A stretch of 64,000 nt of DNA, from positions 76,222,920 through 76,286,919 of the forward strand of contig OZ018323.1 in assembly GCA_963969495.1 (NCBI GenBank), read 5' to 3'. Below, in pieces: positions 57,291 through 64,000 of the stretch; position 1 is the stretch's first letter, and each line of letters begins with the position of its first letter. Made by a program: the position numbers and the translations under genes. Source of the stretch: Ceratothoa steindachneri (lineage: Eukaryota; Arthropoda; Malacostraca; Isopoda; Cymothoidae). Under the pieces are notes generated by a model that was not told where the DNA came from, searched no databases, and saw nothing but the letters and a program-made list of their open reading frames with translations.

Positions 57291-57843
57291 GGGATCACAC
57301 ATTGGCGAATCGGCTGCGCGAAGTCCAAAAATGGCCGATTCTCTGTCTGTTACGTTTAAAACGTCAGGAATTCGCCCGCGCATTCGCTTACCTTCTCCTG
57401 GGTTCGAGGCGGCGTTACCGAGTCTAGCGCGCCATCTCGGGGAGGTTGCCAAACCGCGCGAAACTTTTGAAAATTTAAAAACTTTCGCCAATCAGCCTCG
57501 GGTTAGAGCGAATTGTCGCAGTTGATTAGGCGGAAGTTCTTGCATGATTCGCCCTTACCTGCGATAAAATCGCGTCCCTATTGCGTTCTATGGCCAAGGA
57601 ACGCCAATAATGGCGATGCTGACCAGGTGTATCTGGCAACTGCGGGCACTGACGATGTGTCAACGACGCATCTTTAGTGATCTTACTACGCAATAGGTAG
57701 ACATCTGGCACCAAAATTGCTGGATTCAATAGGCTCAAAAGATACCTCAACAAAATGGACGCGAATTGGGCATATTTAATCCAAGCATGCTTTATTAAAT
57801 GTAACGATTTAATATTCTATTAGAAATAGGATGGGATTTGTAA

Positions 57844-57846
<3 letters not shown>
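57291..57846. other. GC-richer orphan sequence
   Basis: Contains CpG-rich stretches (GCGCCATCTCGGGGAGGTTG, GCCAAACCGCGCGAAAC). Short open frames on both strands have no motif. It could be a fragment of a promoter or an unrecognised repeat. Confidence 0.35.

Positions 57847-57929
<83 letters not shown>
57847..57929. repeat. (TA)n microsatellite
   Basis: About 82 bp of TA. Confidence 0.98.
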
Positions 57930-57933
<4 letters not shown>

Positions 57934-57959
57934 AAGCAAGCAGGCGTGAAAAACAGAGA

Positions 57960-58535
57960 TGAGCGAAATAAATGGTTGAACACCTGCGTTTGATAAAGCT
58001 GCCCAAGTTTTGTCTCGAAATAAAATTATCAAGACGGATATTTAAGGAGGAGTCCGATTAAACACAGCTGTTGACCGTAAGAGATGGTGCAGCGACAATC
58101 GTACCAAATTATACAACTAAGATTTTATCATATAAATATACACACTGCGTGCATAGGCTGACTAGCCCCGCCCAGAGGGTGGAGAAATGACTAATAGGGA
58201 GGGAGGCCGTCCCACGGTCATCTTTAGGCCACGCCCTCTGCATGTAGAGCGCACATATAAATAAGAAAAGAAAGAGAAAGACAAGAGAACACAGAGAGAA
58301 TAGTAATGAATTCATTCGCGTTGACGCTCCCGTTTAAATCCACTAAGTCTTGTATCGCCCTTAAATCGTACTGGTGTTGATAATTTATAGCGTAATAGTC
58401 TCCCGCTTAGTACGCTCAGTATCACGCCGTTTGCATCATAATATTCCGTAATTAGAATAAAGTTTATTTCCGTATGTCCATCCTTGCCCTGCACCTTCGA
58501 TAAGCCCAGCCAAGTAGAACACCGTAAGATCATTT
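57960..58535 (+). repeat. Candidate solo LTR
   Basis: A TATA-like ACATATAAATAAGAAAAG at 58,252-58,269 is followed about 200 bp later by AGAATAAAGTTTATTTCCG (poly(A) signal and T-rich region) near 58,455-58,475. No coding sequence. This promoter-plus-polyadenylation layout is what an LTR looks like. The exact ends were not established. Confidence 0.45.
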
Positions 58536-58539
58536 ATCA

Positions 58540-59160
58540 TTGGAGATCATTCATTTAATTCACCTTCACTATAAATTGGTCACCTTTTCCCTCCTTCCCG
58601 TGCCAACCATTCTCGCGCCACAAGCTCTACTCTCTCAAGTTACTCGTCCTGCTAAGCGTCACGCCCAAAATAAATTTCATGTCGCCCCTCTCGAAGGTTC
58701 TCTTACCTACACAGCTACCCCAGAGGCCCATGGGCAACGCAACCGTGTCAGAGGTGCATCCACCTCATGGTTCGCCCCTACAGACCTCATTCCTCTCAGT
58801 TGAAGAAGCAATGAGGAACCTCTTCGGGTCCTGATCACTCCCCTCCCCCAAATCCTACGACAAACACCGAAACTCAACTACTCAGCCCCCCCTTCCCCTA
58901 CTCATCTCGGGCGGCCCCCATTAGACACCTTTCACTACTGTACGTACCCCTCCTCCCATACCCAATTTCTCTACCCCCTACCCCTTAATTTTCTGACTCT
59001 AGCCATTAAACTGACATCGCCCTGGTCCCATGTCTCACACCGCACGCGGGCCCTTCTCTCCGTGACCCCAGAATAGCTAGTAACATCGGATCTCATACTC
59101 CTCCGCCAGGGCAGCCTATTCGTGGCCTCGTGTCCAAACGTTAACCCTCATTTTCAATTT
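58540..59160 (+). pseudogene. LINE I: gag C-terminal part and spacer
   Basis: Reads VPTILAPQALLSQVTRPAKR and RVRGASTSWFAPTDLIPLS, then proline-rich sequence with stops. Homologous to the scrap at 10,950-11,020. It lies directly before the endonuclease of the same element. Confidence 0.55.
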
Positions 59161-59179
59161 TGCTTTCCCTTTGACCCAC

Positions 59180-60009
59180 AGTAATGCATTGGAATTGTCG
59201 TGACCTACTGGCTAATTCAGAGAACATTACTTCTCTTCTAACCTCCTATCTACCTAATTGCTTTTGCCTCCAGGATGTAATCTTGGGTGGAGGCCAGATC
59301 CCTAGGATCTCCGGTTACTTTCTTTTCCTCTGTTCCGCTCGGGGGATATCAGACCGTTTTGGTGCAGCTGTCCTCGTTGTTATCTGTCCCACTTTTATGC
59401 GGTGGCTGTGCATCTTTTTATAGAAAAACTACACTATGCTCGATCTATATCTCCCTTAAAACCGTCCTTCCACTGATGCTATCCGCAACTTAATCCTCCA
59501 GCTTCCCCGATCGTTTCTCCCCTAAGGAAATTTCAACGGCAGGGACTTGGGCGACTGCTGCTCTACTTATCTCGCGCTACTCTCCTTTCTATCCTGGATG
59601 ACGTTGCCGATTGTTGGACCCCTGGTACACTCTTCTTTCCAATAACACTCCTGTTTGGATCTCTGATGAAAGGGTGTTGGTCTTTTCTTGGTCTATATCC
59701 TACGAATATTTCGGTAGCGACCACTCCCCATTTTCTCTATCGTCCACCCCGCCAGCCTCTCTCTCGTTATACAAAGGTGGCACTTCCGCAGGGCGGACTG
59801 GGCTGTCTACAATACTCATATAACTTAAACTCATAGTTGATGAGGCCCTAATCTTCCTCAATTCTCTAATACTCAGATCTGCCTACTTTTCTCTCCTCCA
59901 GTTTTCCAGCACAGTCTACTCTTGGGTGGTTTCCTAAGTGTAGTGAAACAGTTCGCGCTAAGAAGCGTGCAACTCTCCGATACTTCCGCACCTTTCTCCT
60001 CCAACATAA
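59180..60009 (+). pseudogene. LINE I: endonuclease and EN-RT linker
   Basis: MHWNCRDLLANSENITSLLT, then YLPNCFCLQDVILGG (catalytic Glu replaced by Asp), ISGYFLFLCSARGISDRFGA, LILQLPRS and GNFNGRDLGD, SDHSPFSLSS (near 59,718). The linker LGWFPKCSETVRAKKRATLR and FLLQHKAQ follows, corresponding to the usual PWW..EC. The reading stops exactly at the hAT target site and resumes at 62,934. Confidence 0.8.
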
Positions 60010-60280
60010 GGCACAAACATGGGCGTCCGCAGAAAAAATGCAAGGGGGGTGGGGAATATGGAGATGTGTCGTGTCGTGAGCATTGGCTGTGTTCATGGCC
60101 GTTCGCAGCGGGGCAAGGATGGGCATTTCCCCCCCCCCCCCAGAATTTATGGAAAAAAACAAAATGAATACAATACCATGGACATTGTTCAACTGTTTAT
60201 TCATATTTCCAGTATTCAATTATTATTATTACTACTACGTGAACAGGAAATGGAGTCGTCGGGGATCTCTTCCAAACTTG

Positions 60281-62556
60281 TCAATGACCCTGTTCATTAT
60301 CTCTGGTTTTCTGGCTGTACCATTTTTCACGGTGGACACTGAGCACACAGAGGCCGGACAAACGTTGATCGGTCATTGTTGACCTTAACCAGGTCTTCAC
60401 CCTGCGCATTGTGCTAAAAGACCTCTCCACTGTACATGTTGTTGCAGGCAGAGTCAGTGCGATGAGGATAACCTTGTGCACAGCAGGGTCCTGACAACAG
60501 CTCAATCATACCAAAAGAGAGAGAGAGAGAGAGAGAGAAAGTTGCCATCCAGTGGGCCCTTATGTTTCTGCACGTCATACCACGCTAGTGCTTCTTCAAC
60601 AAGATTCTCAATTTCGTATATATCTTTGATAGATGAAACGATGGTCTTAAATTCCCCTTTTTCTATTTTCTTCATTTCTGTTGTATGTAATGCAAAAATA
60701 TGATGTGTTACTATCACCAAAGCGACTTTCTAGAGACTGAATCAAGGAATCCATGTACAGGATATATATAGTGCGGTGATAGTACTCTTCAATGGAGCCT
60801 CCTACATTCGGCTGGTTGATCTAGCGTGCGCATCGTCGAGGCATAGTCAATTCTATACCAAGTTCTCCTGACAATATTTTCACCTCACGGATGACATCTT
60901 CTGAAAACACACGATCCGCTTCATCCCGGTGATCTCGGAAAGCCTTCATTAACAAGTCAATGTGATCTCGGGCTCCCATCATGTCCATCTCGACTGCCTG
61001 TAGCTGTTGGGTCACTGGCTCCAACATCGCTGAGTATGTCGCTATAATCTTGAGACAGATGAGGAACACTGTGGTACCTGCTGCACTCCTCAGCTGGTGT
61101 GCCGTCTGACGGGTACTCTGTGACTCATGTTGGCTTACCTTCAGTTGCTCTACTTTTGCATAGACATCACAAAAGTTCTCTGAAAAGACGCGGATGCTTT
61201 TGTACTTTGCGCTCCATCTAGTGTCACACAACAAAGGTAGATTTGGAATCAGCCTTCTGAGCTTGGGACTGTCACGGAAAAAAATGATGATAGATTTCAC
61301 AGTTCCAGTTGCATTCCGAATATCTGCGACAGAATTCAGATCATGAACCACCAAATTAAGTCGATGTGAAGAGCAGTGCACGAAAATGGCTTTGAGATCA
61401 GTATTCCTGATACGGGCCTGTACACCATTGTCTTTTTCTGCCATAGTTGAGCATCCATCGCATCCTTGACCATGAAACTTGTTGAAGTCAAGACCAATTC
61501 TTTTTGATTGGTTGATGATAGTATCTGCAATTGTTGCAGCGTTCATCATTTCCAGTGGAACAAATCCAAGAAATTCTTCGCGTATGATGGCTGAATCATT
61601 CCGTTTCTTCTGCAGCTCAACAAATCGTGCCTGATATGTCAGCAGTTTCATCAGCAATGATTTAGAATCCATTTGATTTATTTGCAGCCTTCACAATATC
61701 TTCTCTTATCATTTCTTCGGAGAGAAGTATCAGCTCGTTCTGTACACGAACTGATGTGTACCTCGCATTTTTACTCGCGCTCTCCATGTGACCCTTCAAG
61801 ACCGTGTCCCCTGCTTCTATCCTGAATCGCAGTAGGTCACAGAGGTTTCCGATGTACTTTCCTTTCCCCTCAAAGCAATGTTATGACTGCAGCAGAACAG
61901 AATAATAGATAGGATATGGCACAGTTTCTCACGGTTTTGAGTGACTGTTCGGTTCATCTGGCTTACGATGGTCAAATCTGGGTTTTTCACAGTGGTAAGG
62001 AAATCGTTGGCATCTTGTAGTGCGCCTTTGTGCCAGGATGAAAGCATATGGCTCCTCGCGTGTTCATTGAAGTCTTTGTATTTGATAAAAGGAGTCACAA
62101 TGAAAGCACCCATTAGACCTCGGTGCACTGGTTGAGGGAACAGCACACAGTATTTTCACAGAACACCTTTCAAGTGACTTGAGTAAGACAACTATGGAGA
62201 ATATTGGTTTATCCACGGGTGACGGAAACAATGGGAGCCCTGTGTCTTTCTAATAGTTGTAATCTGTTGGTGCGGGGACATATGTGTTCATCAGGAGATC
62301 ATATCTTCTATCATTGGTCAAATGTTCTTCGGTGTTGACATATAATCCGATATCTAGAGGATGAAGCAATTCATTGGCCACTGAAACAAGTGGTGTTTGG
62401 GGTGGCATCTGATTGGTTGCTGTGAATAACTACTCATCATATCCTCCTCTACGCTGCTCTGCTGGTTCAGCATGCGTCTCCGATGTGCCTGGGGTATCTT
62501 GATTGTCGTCCGAGTAATCAAATTTACGTTTTTTGAAGAACCTCCTGATATCCATT
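60281..62556 (-). pseudogene. hAT transposase, ZMYM1/TTF-zinc-finger type, frameshifted
   Basis: Cut-and-paste transposase. It starts MDIRRFFKKRKFDYSDD at 62,556. A TTF-like region is followed by FIKYKDFNEHARSHMLSSWH and NREKLCHILSIILFCCSHNI. The catalytic core reads FHGQGCDGCSTMAEKDNGVQ, VHCSSHRLNLVVHDLNSV and LLCDTRWSAKYKS. The C-terminal dimerisation domain has LTLPATTCTVERSFSTMRRV and LRSTMTDQRLSGLCVLSVHR. Frameshifts or stops lie near 62,420, 62,150, 61,820-61,670, 60,820-60,720 and 60,505, with a (GA)n run at 60,518-60,540. 'GYDGA' is changed to GCDGC. Domain order fits domesticated-ZMYM1-like hAT transposases of arthropods. Confidence 0.9.
60518..60540. repeat. (GA)n microsatellite
   Basis: About 11 GA units inside the transposase relic, producing a frameshift. 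Confidence 0.95.
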
Positions 62557-62933
62557 TACAATACTAAAAAAAATGAAATATATATTATATATTAAATCAT
62601 CCATATAAAAATTATTTTTAATTATCTTAGATGTCTTATCATTAGGATATCCAAACATACAGTAACTATTACATGTAAAAACAAAACTACAGTACTATTA
62701 ATTTAATAGTATAATAATTTATAGTATAATAATTTATACTTAATAATTTAATAGTATTAAATGTAAAAACAAAAAAACGGAAAGAACGACTGCTATCAAA
62801 TGTAAAAAAACGACTGCCATCAAATGCTAGCCGCCTATATTTACCACATATTCCTATATTTCACTTATTCATGAATTCCGGGGAGGGGGGATGCCCCTCC
62901 TTGCCCCCCTCTGCGGATGCTCATGGGCACAAA

Positions 62934-63330
62934 TAAACTATGCCGGAACTATCTCTCGTCGCTTTCTCAGAGGCCCGCCTTTACGTCTCGAAACGACGTA
63001 TGGTGATTGGTTCCAGGTAAGCCTGCCACATCATCCTAACCTGTCCTTAGGGATGGTGACTATTTTTCGAAGGAGGAGTGGTTGTTGAGAGGCTAGCCCT
63101 CTACTTTGCCTCAATTTGGACATCTTCAGAGAGCGAATTTTCGATCCATTCCTCACCGCAAGAGACGAAGATTACATTATGCCCTTCTCAGAAGAGCTGC
63201 AACATCCCATTTTCTTAAGTCGAGCCATTGCCCTTGGCCCCGATGGAACACCGTAGTGCCTCCTCCAACCCCACGTATCGGCCCTTTACTTACTTCAAGA
63301 TCTTTATAATAGGTCTAGATTAAGGCCATT
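62934..63330 (+). pseudogene. LINE I: RT start, after the hAT
   Basis: INYAGTISRRFLRGPPLRLE and YGDWFQVSLPHHPN, then a frame giving ELQHPIFLSRAIALGPDGTP and ALYLLQDLYNRSRLRPFSS. This is the RT N-terminus (GPDGI, then LL.LYN). It is cut near 63,330 by a minus-strand LINE end. Confidence 0.72.
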
Positions 63331-63379
63331 TTCCTCTGCCTTGCGCAAGCAAGTCTATCATATTACATTTCCTTTTTTT

Positions 63380-63860
63380 TTAAGAGCTCATCTGGCGACT
63401 GCCTACTTGGGCATTATTCGCCGTATTTAATATTGCCTAAAATTAGGCATCTTGAAAAGAGGATGCTAAAAAAAAATAAAAAAATAAAAAACAATAAAAT
63501 AAAACAAAGAAAAAGGTAATAAGCAGGAAGCAAACTCCGGCATCGGGGGGAGTTCCACCTCCCCCCGGCGCAGGAACATGCGACCTACTAAAATAAAAAA
63601 AACAACAAACCCCCCTCCCCAACTATTTAAATCAAGAGGAGAAGGCCGGCCTCCTCCAAAAAGTCTATAAGTTCACAGGTCGGTGTGCACGAACTCGTCC
63701 CGAGTACAAGGGACAGGCGGTAGCGACCCCGCCCATCCTGGTACCGGGACAGGTAACGTGAGCGGAGATCGCCCAGACTGGGACATTCAACAAGAATGTG
63801 CCGAACAGTCTAGGGGACAACGCAGTCTTCACAGTAGGGCGCAATACATTTCCTCAAACC
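63380..63860 (-). pseudogene. LINE K: 3' end of RNase H-LINE inserted in LINE I
   Basis: Minus-strand reading YCAPYCEDCVVP, TVRHILVECPSLGDLRSRYL, RLSLVLGTSS, IDFLEEAGLLLLI then stop near 63,605. The 3' UTR is T-rich on the sense strand and has TGCCTAATTTTAGGCA near 63,434-63,449. It is the best-preserved example of the tail family seen at 1,900 and 2,540. Its own 5' part is missing, as for a truncated insertion. Confidence 0.82.
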
Positions 63861-63874
63861 AGACTCCGATCTCT

Positions 63875-64000
63875 ATAACGTAACGTCTTATCTTACCGCC
63901 CTATATCCATGACTTTCTGTTCTTATAAGATCATTTAGAAAATGGTCGCCTCGTGCCACCATTTCACGCCCAATCTCCCTCACTTTTCTCTGACTGCCAG
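63875..64000 (+). pseudogene. LINE I: RT continues to window end
   Basis: Reads YRPISMTFCSYKII, stop, KMVASCHHFTPNLPHFSLTA, the RT block 'YRPI.LTSC..K..E.MV'. The left part of the same RT is at 63,180-63,330. Confidence 0.72.

Larger units (their letters stand above)
60018..62925 (-). mobile_element. hAT transposon with perfect 8-bp target duplication
   Basis: GGCACAAA occurs at 60,010-60,017 and 62,926-62,933, directly outside terminal inverted repeats. Left end CATGGGCGTCCGCAG; right-end complement CATGAGCATCCGCAG; G-rich stretches follow in both. The element is 2,908 bp and lies in LINE I; removing it with one duplication joins HKAQ to INYAGTISRRF in frame. Confidence 0.95.

Overview
This window is eukaryotic, repeat-dense DNA, most likely from an arthropod. 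A decapod-crustacean-like genome is my inference, from long (TA)n runs, RNase H-bearing I-like LINEs, jockey-like LINEs, Penelope-like, RTE, Mag-like gypsy, mariner and hAT remnants occurring together. There is no operon structure, no rRNA gene and no intact tRNA gene. I see one convincing host gene piece: a terminal exon at 8,151-9,525 encoding a Ser/Asn/Thr-rich protein tail. Almost everything else is transposon-derived and mostly broken.

Layout. 1-3,300: three decayed ends of an RNase H-bearing non-LTR element (+). 4,340-7,880: tRNA-derived SINE-like piece (-), Penelope-like RT plus GIY-YIG (-), RTE-like endonuclease (+), mariner scrap (-), LINE tail (+). 8,151-9,730: host exon and 3' UTR. 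10,860-15,660: LINE J (+) split by a DD37D mariner (-). 15,787-20,110: (TA)n blocks, a mariner with about 212-bp terminal inverted repeats, a gypsy gag start with primer-binding site, and a tRNA-like 360-bp repeat array that ends in a fold-back. 20,236-38,125: cluster of five related jockey-like LINEs, with B then A head-to-tail on the minus strand and A', C, E, D head-to-tail on the plus strand. 38,126-45,860 and 47,995-53,040: degenerate copies F, F3 and F2 of another LINE family (-). Between them lie (TA)n, AT-rich tandem repeats and a gypsy gag fragment. 53,040-57,290: LINE H (+). 57,960-58,535: LTR-like block. 58,540-64,000: LINE I (+), interrupted by a 2.9-kb hAT element with a perfect 8-bp target duplication and by a LINE 3' end (K).

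Most notable signal. The untranslated leaders of LINE copies A, B, C and D share a layout of stems whose sequences differ but whose pairing is kept by paired changes on both arms. Two loops are conserved (GANNNACAMCCG and GTTGATTC). I read this as a selected RNA structure of unknown function, possibly translation initiation, a ribozyme or packaging. Element B is the best preserved source copy: ORF1 is uninterrupted and ORF2 has a single apparent frameshift. ORF1 and ORF2 lie 10-11 nt apart in both A and B. Element E carries a gag ORF directly followed by a 3' UTR and has no RT, so it may be a non-autonomous gag-only derivative.
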